Assembly (NCBI GenBank): GCA_964505415.1
Contig: CAZDHW010000025.1
Span: 1 to 12,144 of the forward strand
Direction of reading: 5' to 3'
Source: DTDR01 sp964505415
Lineage (GTDB): Bacteria; Hydrothermota; Tepidihabitantia; Tepidihabitantales; DTDR01
DNA length: 12,144 bases
Program-made: the position numbers and the translations under genes
The notes under the pieces: model-generated
Databases searched by the model: none
Told to the model about the DNA's origin: nothing
What the model saw: only the letters and a program-made list of their open reading frames with translations
In this document: piece after piece, positions 1 through 6,050 of the stretch
Layout of the letters: each line of letters starts with the position of its first letter
How positions within the stretch are numbered: the stretch's first letter is position 1

Positions 1-201
1 ACAGGTGGTAGCGGCAGCAGTGATTGTTATTCCTCTTTCTTTTTCCTGGATCATCCAATCCATAGTAGCGGTTCCTTCATCAACCTCACCCATCCGGTAA
101 ATTTTACCGGTATAATATAAAATTCTTTCCGTGGTGGTGGTTTTTCCAGCGTCAATATGAGCAGCAATGCCGATATTTCTTATCTTTTTAATATATTCCA
201 T
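1..201 (-). CDS. fusA: Elongation factor G, N-terminal fragment (runs off the left edge)
   Basis: The reverse strand from the ATG at 201 gives 67 codons without a stop, beginning MEYIKKIRNIGIAAHID. It carries the GTPase P-loop AHIDAGKT (residues 14-21), followed by the EF-G-specific TTTTERILYYTG stretch and the switch-I region with MDWMIQEKERGITI (about residues 47-60). EF-G is the cytoplasmic GTPase that moves tRNAs and mRNA through the ribosome after peptide bond formation. The rest of the protein lies left of the window. No ribosome binding site is visible; the start lies 9 nt after a -10 box, so the mRNA is probably nearly leaderless. The Glu-Tyr-Ile-Lys N-terminus and P-loop spacing fit the family, so the start is well placed. 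Identification is by motif, but this stretch is highly conserved and LepA/TypA/RF3 fit less well. Confidence 0.95.
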   Translation of the reverse strand, partial: MEYIKKIRNIGIAAHIDAGKTTTTERILYYTGKIYRMGEVDEGTATMDWMIQEKERGITITAAATTC

Positions 202-210
202 ATTTTATCA

Positions 211-238
211 ATTTTAACAAAATAGAACTATTAGTCAA
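211..238 (-). promoter_or_regulatory. Promoter of fusA (leaderless type)
   Basis: On the minus strand, TTGACT (233-238, -35, 5 of 6 consensus) is separated by 16 nt from TAAAAT (211-216, -10, 5 of 6). Only 9 nt separate the -10 box from the fusA ATG at 201, so transcription should start within 2-3 nt of the start codon. No Shine-Dalgarno sequence is present. This is inference from sequence only. Confidence 0.6.
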
Positions 239-245
239 TTTTAAT

Positions 246-274
246 TTGATTTTTTTTAAAAAATTTACTAAAAT
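246..274 (+). promoter_or_regulatory. Promoter of the selenoprotein gene
   Basis: TTGATT (246-251) and TAAAAT (269-274) are separated by 17 nt, and the predicted start is near 281. This gives a leader of about 25 nt that contains the strong ribosome binding site at 293-299. It is divergent from the fusA promoter, with the -35 boxes only 7 nt apart. The region is very AT-rich, so chance matches are possible. Confidence 0.45.
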
Positions 275-292
275 AATTTATGAAACTTCTAA

Positions 293-299
293 AAGGAGG
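293..299 (+). promoter_or_regulatory. Strong ribosome binding site that fixes the start at 306
   Basis: AAGGAGG followed by T is almost perfectly complementary to the 16S rRNA 3' end and sits 6 nt before the ATG at 306. It selects that ATG over the GTG at 432. It therefore shows that translation is initiated upstream of the in-frame TGA at 405-407. Confidence 0.85.
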
Positions 300-305
300 T
301 CATTT

Positions 306-1319
306 ATGAAGAAATATTTACCTTTATTTTTAACTTTTTTATTTATTTCTTCTCTTTATTCAGCAGAAAGAATAGTAGTTGCTGAAGAATTATATCAAGA
401 AGGCTGAGGTTCTTGTAATCCGGCCAGCAGTGTGCTGGACCAAATAGTAGCTACCTACCCCACAAGAATTGCTGCCATTGAAATGCACATTTCTTCTGCC
501 TATCCTCTTTATTGTCCAGAAGCAAGAAGCCGAATGTATATGTATCCACCTCCTTATTATTCCGGTGGCCAATGGTATTATGTAACCCCTTATCTTTGGT
601 ATGATGGGAAAAAAGGAACGCCAAGCTACTCTACCTGGCAATCCCGAATAGAACAGAGAATGAATGTACCTTCAGATTTAATTTTTGAGTTCTCTGGTTG
701 GTATAATCAAAATACCAGAAACGGACAGATAGAATTGACCATTACCAATGAATCAGCTAGTCCAATTACTGGACGACTTATTTTCGTAATAACTGAGGAT
801 AGCATCTACTACGCCGCCCCTAACGGCGATGTTTGGCATAATCATGTGGCCCGTGATTATTTACCGGATAATAATGGTGAAATAATAACTGTTCCGGCCC
901 TTGGTTCTATCTCTCGAATTAGAGACTTTACTATTTCAACCAACTGGGATGCCAATCGCTGTAAGATAGTTGCTTTCCTTCAAGATGATAATCTTCAAGC
1001 AGATTCAACAAAAGAAATTTATCAGGGAGGAATGATTAAAATAAACGAATTAAGTACAATAAAAGAAGTTACTAACTATTCGCCACCAATTATTAAAATT
1101 ATTAACCTGAAAACACCAAAAATAGTATTAGAAAGTAAAGAAAAAGGAGATTTCGCCTTAACTATTTTTTCAGCAGACGGAAAGATTATTAAAACTATTA
1201 ATGGACAACTCTTGGAAAAGAGAAAAGAATTTAACCTTAATCTAACAACAAAAGGAATATATTTTTACCAACTTAACTTTGAAGAAAAAATTTATAAAGG
1301 AAAGATTGTAATTCCTTAA
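306..1319 (+). CDS. Exported Omp28/thioredoxin-like selenoprotein with in-frame UGA (Sec34) and T9SS-type C-terminal domain
   Basis: 337 residues when the TGA at 405-407 is read as selenocysteine. Residues 1-20 (MKKYLPLFL... ending LYSA) are a Sec signal peptide with likely cleavage after Ala20. Residues about 22-140 resemble the thioredoxin-like part of Omp28-related outer membrane proteins: VVAEELYQEG, then Sec34-Gly-Ser-Cys37-Asn-Pro-Ala, matching the family's EEFTxxxCxxCPxA, and a candidate cis-proline at Thr94-Pro95 (YVTPYLWYDG). Other cysteines are Cys70 and Cys219. Residues about 148-255 look like the beta-rich Omp28 domain (ARDYLPDNNGEIITV, TKEIYQGG). Residues about 265-337, ending GIYFYQLNFEEKIYKGKIVIP, resemble a type IX secretion sorting domain. 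The redox role is inferred: a Sec/Cys pair suggests thiol-disulfide or peroxide chemistry outside the cytoplasm. The frame is open on both sides of the TGA, and the strong RBS at 293 supports the ATG at 306. Gene callers would start at GTG 432, losing the signal peptide and active site. The alternative is a pseudogene with a nonsense mutation. Confidence 0.85.
405..407 (+). other. UGA recoded as selenocysteine, codon 34
   Basis: The TGA is codon 34 counting from ATG 306, in frame with 303 downstream codons. It aligns with the first cysteine of the CxxC redox motif of Omp28/thioredoxin-like proteins, leaving UGSC. One base change from TGT or TGC would give cysteine. TGA acts as a normal stop for mazG (3494-3496) and cdaA (10159-10161) in this window, so genome-wide reassignment of TGA is unlikely. 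Confidence 0.85.
408..441 (+). promoter_or_regulatory. Bacterial SECIS-like stem-loop right after the UGA
   Basis: CCAGCA (424-429) and TGCTGG (433-438) form a perfect 6-bp stem closing a GUG loop (430-432). The stem can extend by two G-C pairs (422-423 with 440-441) across a bulged A439. The loop starts 23 nt after the UGA; the fdhF SECIS of E. coli has its GGUCU loop about 19-23 nt after its UGA. A G at the start of the loop, followed by U, also fits bacterial SECIS models. The codons here (CCG GCC AGC AGT GTG CTG GAC) are strikingly G/C-ending for this AT-rich genome, which suggests selection on RNA structure. The role is binding of the SelB elongation factor to decode UGA. I did not compute a folding energy. 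Confidence 0.75.
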
Positions 1320-1322
1320 TAA

Positions 1323-1350
1323 TTGACAAAAATGTTTTTTTGATTATCAT
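1323..1350 (+). promoter_or_regulatory. Promoter of hutU (leaderless type)
   Basis: A perfect TTGACA (-35, 1323-1328) lies 16 nt before TATCAT (-10, 1345-1350, 5 of 6 consensus). The hutU ATG starts 6 nt after the -10 box, so the predicted mRNA begins at or next to the start codon. No Shine-Dalgarno is present between 1320 and 1356. The promoter begins 3 nt after the stop codon of the selenoprotein gene, so hutU can be transcribed independently. Confidence 0.65.
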
Positions 1351-1356
1351 TTTTTT

Positions 1357-3051
1357 ATGGAAGTAAAAACTTTGAAAGAAGGAAAAATAAAAACTCCCAC
1401 AGGTAAAAGTTTATCTTGCAAAGGTTGGCATCAAGAAGCTGCTTTAAGAATGCTTTGTAATAATTTAGATCCCGATGTAGCTGAAAAGCCAGAAGAATTA
1501 ATTGTTTACGGCGGTTGTGGAAAAGCAGCAAGAAATTGGGAATGTTTTTACGCAATTGTCGAAGCATTAAAAAATTTAGAAAACGATGAAACCCTTTTAA
1601 TCCAATCAGGAAAACCAGTGGGTATCTTTAAAACTTTTCCTTATGCTCCGAGAGTATTAATTGCCAATTCTTTATTAGTTCCTGCTTGGGCAAATTGGGA
1701 TTACTTTCGAAAATTGGAAGCTATGGGATTAATAATGTATGGCCAAATGACTGCTGGTAGTTGGATTTATATTGGCACCCAAGGAATTATTCAAGGTACT
1801 TATGAGACCTTTGCGAGTTGTGCCAAAAAACATTTTGGCGGCTCTTTGAAGGGGAAATGGGTATTAACCGCGGGAATGGGTGGTATGTCGGGTGCCCAAC
1901 CCCTCGCAGTGACAATGAATGAAGGGGTGATTTTGGATGTGGAAGTTGATCCAAGAAAAATTGAAAGAAAAATAAAACAAGGTTTTTGTGACCTAATGGT
2001 TTTTGATTTAGACGAAGCTTTAAAATTAGTAGATGAAGCTGTCAAGAAAAAAATACCTCGGTCAATTGGTCTTGTTGGGAATGCGAGTGATATTCATCCG
2101 GAATTAGTAAAAAGAGGAATTATTCCTGATGTGTTAACCGATCAAACTTCTGCCCATGATGAATTAAACGGTTATGTACCTGGGAGAATGAGCTTGGAAG
2201 AAGCATTGGAATTGAGAAGAAAAAATCCCGAAGAATATATAAAAAGAAGTTACGAATCAATCGCTCGGCAGATGGAGGCAATGTTAGCTATGCAAAAAGC
2301 TGGTGCTGTTGCCTTTGATTACGGAAATAATATTCGTGGTCAAGCTTATAAAGCAGGGGTAAAAGACGCTTTTAATATCCCCGGTTTTGTTTTAGAATAT
2401 ATCCGTCCCCTTTTCTGCGAAGGTCGTGGTCCTTTCCGTTGGGTAGCCTTGTCCGGAAATAAAGAAGATATTTATCTTACTGATAAACTTGTTTTAGAAT
2501 TATTTAAAGATAACGAAATTTTAACCCGCTGGATTAAATTGGCAGAAGAAAAAATTCCTTTCCAAGGATTACCGGCAAGAATTTGTTGGCTCGGCTATGG
2601 TGAACGAGCACAATTTGGGTTAGCAATTAATAAATTGGTAAGAGACGGTAAAATTGAAGCACCGATAGTAATCGGCCGCGATCATTTAGATACTGGCTCA
2701 GTAGCTTCTCCTAACCGAGAAACTGAAAAAATGAAGGACGGTTCTGACGCAATTGCTGATTGGCCAATTTTAAATGCTTTATTAAATGCTGTCTCGGGCG
2801 CCTCTTGGGTATCGGTACATCATGGCGGAGGGGTTGGTATTGGCTATTCAATCCATGCTGGTCAAGTTGTTGTTGCCGATGGTACCAAAGAAATGGATGA
2901 GAGATTGGAACGGGTGTTAACTAATGACCCAGGAATTGGTATTGTTCGGCATGCAGATGCCGGTTATGAAAAAGCCATTGAGGTTGCTCAAAAATATCAA
3001 ATAAAAATTCCAATGCTAAATCTTCAAAAAGAAAAGAAAGAAAACGAGTAA
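1357..3051 (+). CDS. hutU: Urocanate hydratase (urocanase)
   Basis: 564 residues, the normal size for the family (about 550-570). It catalyses the second step of histidine degradation, urocanate to 4-imidazolone-5-propionate, in the cytoplasm, using tightly bound NAD+ as an electrophile. The urocanase signature FQGLPARICW is intact with its cysteine at residue 410, the same number as the key Cys410 of the Pseudomonas putida enzyme. The NAD-binding glycine-rich segment LTAGMGGMSGAQPLA lies at about residues 170-184, and GRDHLDTGSVASPNRET and VSVHHGGGVGIGYSIHAGQ are also typical. The start at 1357 gives the standard N-terminus and sits 6 nt from a -10 box without an RBS. No other hut gene is in the window, so the rest of the pathway must lie elsewhere or be absent. 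Its last 36 nt overlap the 3' end of the opposing methyltransferase-like gene. Confidence 0.96.
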   Translation: MEVKTLKEGKIKTPTGKSLSCKGWHQEAALRMLCNNLDPDVAEKPEELIVYGGCGKAARNWECFYAIVEALKNLENDETLLIQSGKPVGIFKTFPYAPRVLIANSLLVPAWANWDYFRKLEAMGLIMYGQMTAGSWIYIGTQGIIQGTYETFASCAKKHFGGSLKGKWVLTAGMGGMSGAQPLAVTMNEGVILDVEVDPRKIERKIKQGFCDLMVFDLDEALKLVDEAVKKKIPRSIGLVGNASDIHPELVKRGIIPDVLTDQTSAHDELNGYVPGRMSLEEALELRRKNPEEYIKRSYESIARQMEAMLAMQKAGAVAFDYGNNIRGQAYKAGVKDAFNIPGFVLEYIRPLFCEGRGPFRWVALSGNKEDIYLTDKLVLELFKDNEILTRWIKLAEEKIPFQGLPARICWLGYGERAQFGLAINKLVRDGKIEAPIVIGRDHLDTGSVASPNRETEKMKDGSDAIADWPILNALLNAVSGASWVSVHHGGGVGIGYSIHAGQVVVADGTKEMDERLERVLTNDPGIGIVRHADAGYEKAIEVAQKYQIKIPMLNLQKEKKENE

Positions 3052-3537
3052 AATTAAAATTAAGGTCTTTAATTCTCCTGCGCAATTTTTCAAAGAAGAA
3101 GATTTAATAATTTTGATTTTTTTATTTTCTTTAAAAATAACTTCTTCCTGATAAACAAAAAGGGAATATTCAATAACAAAAAATAAAATAGTTATAAAAT
3201 AAAAAAGAACCGGTACCTTTAAAAAAAGAAGAAATCCTAAAAGGATAAAAAAATTACCGAGATAGATAGGATGTCTAAAATAACGATATATACCGTTCAC
3301 AACTATAAATTCGCTTTGAAATTTTAAAGAATAACCAATATTGCCTAAATAAAAATAACCGAGTAACCGAAAAATTAATCCTAAAAAAACGATTACTAAA
3401 CTCCGATAGAAATTTTTAATATTTATTTCGGAAAAAATATAAAGAATTAAAAAACCAATAACTCCAATAATATCCCGATAATAATAAAGCGTTTCAATAA
3501 ATTTTTTTATTTTCTTTGACCTTTTCCCATATTTCAT
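3016..3537 (-). CDS. Isoprenylcysteine carboxyl methyltransferase / PEMT-like integral membrane protein
   Basis: 173 residues with several hydrophobic segments (about 23-40, 45-63, 93-128 and 155-172). The hallmark is NGIYRYFRHPIYLGN at residues 81-95, matching the ICMT/PEMT-type membrane methyltransferase motif (GxYxxxRHPxYxG), followed by a hydrophobic stretch and Tyr-Gln-Glu-Glu (129-132), like the EE pair of that family. These enzymes use S-adenosylmethionine at the membrane; the substrate in bacteria is usually unknown, so no specific function is assigned. The C-terminus (after about 135) lacks the usual FGxxYxxYxxxxPxxIP ending and is lysine-rich then hydrophobic, so it may be divergent or affected by a frameshift in A-runs. 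The ATG at 3537 lies inside mazG (44-nt overlap), suggesting translational coupling. The 3' end overlaps hutU by 36 nt. Confidence 0.75.
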   Translation of the reverse strand: MKYGKRSKKIKKFIETLYYYRDIIGVIGFLILYIFSEINIKNFYRSLVIVFLGLIFRLLGYFYLGNIGYSLKFQSEFIVVNGIYRYFRHPIYLGNFFILLGFLLFLKVPVLFYFITILFFVIEYSLFVYQEEVIFKENKKIKIIKSSSLKNCAGELKTLILILLVFFLFFLKI

Positions 3538-4249
3538 CCATTTCGGCTAAACTAGCGGTTTTTAAATCTTTGTTAAGTTTTTGAAATTCTTTTTCTAATT
3601 TTTTAAATCTTTTAATAAAACGGTGGCAAGCCTTTTTTAAAACTTCTTCAGCAGAAAAATTCAAATGACGGGAGAGATTAACCAAAGAAAAAAGAATATC
3701 GCCCATTTCGTTTTCCATTTCGTTTTTTTTACTTTTTTTTATTGCTTCTTTTAATTCTAAAAATTCTTCTTCCACTTTGGCTAACACATCTTCTTTTTTT
3801 TGCCAATCAAAACCCACCCTTTTTACTCGGTCTTGAATAATTTCGGCATAATGTAAAGCCGGAAGAATCTTAGGAATACCGTCAATGATTGATTCTTTAC
3901 CTTCTTTCTTTTTTAAATTTTCCCAATTTTTTAACACCTCATTAACATTTTTCACCTTTTTCCCTTTGAAAACATGGGGATGCCGATGGATAATTTTTTT
4001 CTTTAGTTTTTTCAATATTTTGTTAAAATTGCCTTTTCTTTTTTCTTTTAAAAGTTGAGCAGCGAAAACAATTAAAAGCAAAAGATCACCAAGCTCTTCT
4101 TCAATTCCTTCAAAATCCTTTTTGTTTATTTTATCAACTAATTCGTAAACCTCGTTAACAAATAACGGCTTAATTTTATTTAAAGTCTGTTTTCTATCCC
4201 AAGGACATTTTTTCCTTAAAGTTTCTACAATTTTTAATAATTCTTTCAT
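3494..4249 (-). CDS. mazG: Nucleoside triphosphate pyrophosphohydrolase MazG (two-repeat form)
   Basis: 251 residues, close to E. coli MazG (263). It hydrolyses NTPs/dNTPs to NMPs and pyrophosphate in the cytoplasm, and is linked to clearing damaged nucleotides and lowering ppGpp. The first repeat has LRKKCPWDRKQT (residues 11-22), Glu33/Glu36 and the metal-binding EELGD (51-55), then IIHRHPHVF (86-94). The second repeat has GFDW (146-149), EEEFLELKEAI (160-170) and NEMGDILFSLVNLSRHL (180-196), with Glu/Asp metal ligands intact. The first helix reads FVNEVYE where EE is usual, but Glu33 and Glu36 keep the ExxE spacing. The start at 4249 has no RBS and lies 6 nt from a -10 box. It is followed by the overlapping methyltransferase-like gene and stops with a genuine TGA. 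Confidence 0.93.
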   Translation of the reverse strand: MKELLKIVETLRKKCPWDRKQTLNKIKPLFVNEVYELVDKINKKDFEGIEEELGDLLLLIVFAAQLLKEKRKGNFNKILKKLKKKIIHRHPHVFKGKKVKNVNEVLKNWENLKKKEGKESIIDGIPKILPALHYAEIIQDRVKRVGFDWQKKEDVLAKVEEEFLELKEAIKKSKKNEMENEMGDILFSLVNLSRHLNFSAEEVLKKACHRFIKRFKKLEKEFQKLNKDLKTASLAEMDEIWEKVKENKKIY

Positions 4250-4255
4250 GAAGAT

Positions 4256-4283
4256 ATTTTAACAAATCTTAAAAATAATTCAA
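4256..4283 (-). promoter_or_regulatory. Promoter of mazG (leaderless type)
   Basis: On the minus strand, TTGAAT (4278-4283, 4 of 6 consensus) is 16 nt from TAAAAT (4256-4261). The -10 box is only 6 nt from the mazG ATG at 4249. It is divergent from the TM2-operon promoter, with 9 nt between the two -35 boxes. The weak -35 lowers confidence. Confidence 0.5.
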
Positions 4284-4292
4284 TCTCTTTTG

Positions 4293-4321
4293 TTGACAAA
4301 AAGAAAGATTTTTATTATATT
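4293..4321 (+). promoter_or_regulatory. Promoter of the TM2-glyA-eno-ftsB operon
   Basis: A perfect TTGACA (4293-4298) and TATATT (4316-4321, 5 of 6 consensus) are separated by 17 nt. The predicted start is about 4328, leaving a short leader with the ribosome binding site. It is the only good plus-strand promoter I see before glyA and eno. Confidence 0.65.
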
Positions 4322-4335
4322 AAAGAAAGTTTAAA

Positions 4336-4342
4336 AAGGAGG
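4336..4342 (+). promoter_or_regulatory. Strong ribosome binding site of the TM2 gene
   Basis: AAGGAGG ends 4 nt before the ATG at 4347 and fixes that start. It contrasts with the RBS-less neighbour mazG. Confidence 0.85.
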
Positions 4343-4346
4343 AAAA

Positions 4347-4742
4347 ATGTATTGTCGAAATTGTGGTAAAGAAATAAGCGAGGTTGCCGAAATTTGTATT
4401 CATTGTGGTGCCCGACCTCTAAAAGGAAGAAAATATTGCCAAAATTGTGGTAGTGAAGTAAAAGAAGAAGCGGAAATTTGTATTAAATGTGGTGTTCGGC
4501 TTTTAACGGAAAAAAGAAAGATAAAAGAAGAAGGTCAAAAAGATTGGCTTGTGGCTCTGTTGCTTTCTATTTTTCTTGGTCATTTAGGAATTGATCGTTT
4601 TTATCTTGGCTATATCGGCTTAGGAATTTTAAAATTACTTACTATTGGTGGTTTGGGGATATGGTGGTTAATTGATTTAATTCTTATTGCTACCAATCGG
4701 ATGAAAGATGCGGAAGGAAGAGAATTATACAAAAGTGTATAA
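4347..4742 (+). CDS. Double zinc-ribbon TM2-domain membrane protein
   Basis: 131 residues. Two tandem zinc ribbons come first, with metal-binding CxxC pairs at Cys3/Cys6 with Cys17/Cys20 and at Cys31/Cys34 with Cys45/Cys48; the two units are clear repeats (CxNCGxE...AEICIxCG). After a charged linker (about 52-66) comes a TM2 domain, KDWLVALLLSIFLGHLGIDR to about residue 120, with two membrane segments around the characteristic Gly-Asp-Arg-Phe-Tyr-Leu-Gly turn (GIDRFYLGYIGLG). The ribbons should face the cytoplasm. The function of TM2 proteins in bacteria is not established. It is the first gene of the glyA-eno unit, ending 12 nt before glyA, which may reflect shared expression rather than shared function. 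Confidence 0.9.
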   Translation: MYCRNCGKEISEVAEICIHCGARPLKGRKYCQNCGSEVKEEAEICIKCGVRLLTEKRKIKEEGQKDWLVALLLSIFLGHLGIDRFYLGYIGLGILKLLTIGGLGIWWLIDLILIATNRMKDAEGRELYKSV

Positions 4743-4754
4743 AAGTGGGGAAAG

Positions 4755-6050
4755 ATGTTTGCCGATAGATTATTGAAAACTGATATTGAAATATTTAAAG
4801 CAATTAAAGGAGAAACTGAAAGACAACATTCTACTTTAGAACTTATTGCTTCGGAAAATTTTTGCTCGGAAGCAGTATTGGCGGCTTTAGGTTCAGTTTT
4901 AACCAATAAATATGCAGAGGGTTTACCAAAAAAACGATATTACGGTGGTTGTGAATTTGTTGATATTGTTGAGAGTTTAGCAATTGAACGGCTTAAAAAA
5001 CTGTTTAATGCCGAACATGCGAATGTTCAACCCCACTCGGGTACTCAAGCCAATATGATTGCCTATTTTGCTTTAGCTGAACCGGGTTCAATAATTTTTG
5101 GGCTGAATTTAACTCACGGTGGGCATCTTTCCCATGGCCACCCAGTTAATTTTTCGGGGAAATATTTCCAAATTATTCACTACGGCGTCGACCCTAAAAG
5201 CGAGGTGATTGATTATGACAATTTATGGAAGATGGCAAAAGAATATAAACCAAAAATAATTGTTTCCGGAGCAAGTGCCTATCCCCGAACACTCTATTTT
5301 GATAAGTTTCAAGAAATTTGCGAAGATGTGGGAGCTTATCATGTTGCTGATATTGCTCATATTGCTGGTTTGGTAGTAGCTGGTCTCCATCCTTCACCAA
5401 TTCCTTATGCTGATGTGGTTACTACCACTACTCATAAAACTTTAAGAGGTCCCCGAGGGGCGGTTATTATGTGTAAAGCTAAATATGCCGAACTTATTGA
5501 TAAAGTCACTTTCCCTGGAATGCAAGGTGGTCCTTTGGAACACGTAATCGCTGCTAAAGCAGTAGCCTTTAAGGAAGCAATGAGTGAAGAATTTAAAGAA
5601 TATCAAAAACAGATTGTCAAAAATGCTAAAGCTTTAGCCGAAGAGTTGAAAATATTAGGCTACCGATTAGTCGCTGATGGTACTGATACTCATTTGATGC
5701 TTGTTGATTTAAGAAATAAAAATATTACTGGTCGTGATGCCGAAAGAGCCTTAGGCGAAGCTAATATCACTGTTAATCGAAATACCATTCCTTACGACCC
5801 CCAAAAACCTTTTATTGCTTCTGGTATTCGTTTAGGAACACCGGCTTTAACTACTCGAGGAATGAAAGAAGAAGAAATGAAAAAGATTGCTCGGCTTATT
5901 GATAAAGTGCTTTCTAATATTGGAAATGAAAAAGTTTATCAAGAAGTAAGAATGGAAGTAAAAGAATTAACCGAAGCATTTCCGTTATATTCCGAAAGAA
6001 GAAAGATATACGAAAATTTATTAAAGGAATTTGAAGATGAGCAAAATTAA
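4755..6050 (+). CDS. glyA: Serine hydroxymethyltransferase
   Basis: 431 residues, slightly longer than E. coli GlyA (417). It is a cytoplasmic PLP enzyme that interconverts serine + tetrahydrofolate and glycine + 5,10-methylene-tetrahydrofolate, the main source of one-carbon units. The PLP lysine is Lys228 in DVVTTTTHKTLRGPRG. Other family marks are LELIASENFCSEAV near residue 28, NKYAEGLPKKRYYGGCEFVD, NVQPHSGTQAN, LTHGGHLSHGHPVNFSGKYF, VADIAHIAGLVVAG and TRGMKEEEM. The start at 4755 follows GGGGA at 4747-4751 and gives the usual N-terminus. It ends inside the 5' end of eno (14-nt overlap), so the two are likely translationally coupled. It shares the folate theme with folP across the window, though on a different transcript. 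Confidence 0.97.
   Translation: MFADRLLKTDIEIFKAIKGETERQHSTLELIASENFCSEAVLAALGSVLTNKYAEGLPKKRYYGGCEFVDIVESLAIERLKKLFNAEHANVQPHSGTQANMIAYFALAEPGSIIFGLNLTHGGHLSHGHPVNFSGKYFQIIHYGVDPKSEVIDYDNLWKMAKEYKPKIIVSGASAYPRTLYFDKFQEICEDVGAYHVADIAHIAGLVVAGLHPSPIPYADVVTTTTHKTLRGPRGAVIMCKAKYAELIDKVTFPGMQGGPLEHVIAAKAVAFKEAMSEEFKEYQKQIVKNAKALAEELKILGYRLVADGTDTHLMLVDLRNKNITGRDAERALGEANITVNRNTIPYDPQKPFIASGIRLGTPALTTRGMKEEEMKKIARLIDKVLSNIGNEKVYQEVRMEVKELTEAFPLYSERRKIYENLLKEFEDEQN

Noticed and set aside
405..407. TGA as a genome-wide reassigned codon (for example Gly or Trp)
   Set aside because: mazG and cdaA end at TGA with normal C-termini, and no other gene in the window has an internal TGA.
390..641. Minus-strand open frame opposite the selenoprotein gene
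   Set aside because: Shadow frame with no RBS or recognisable domain; the plus strand explains the sequence.
432..1319. Starting the Omp28-like gene at GTG 432
   Set aside because: No ribosome binding site precedes it, it would remove the signal peptide and the CxxC-equivalent site, and the upstream frame from ATG 306 has a strong RBS and clear coding content.
306..1319. Pseudogene with a nonsense mutation
   Set aside because: Only one stop, exactly at the redox-Cys position, followed by a SECIS-like hairpin; the remainder is open and conserved-looking. It cannot be fully excluded without homologs.
3100..3150. Frameshift restoring a typical ICMT C-terminus
   Set aside because: The alternative frame (FFFEKLRRRIKDL) has no YxxY motif and would run far into hutU antisense, so it is not convincing.
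4725..4742. Hairpin TTATAC...GTATAA at the end of the TM2 gene
   Set aside because: Six AT-rich pairs and no T-run; it lies within the coding end and is likely chance.
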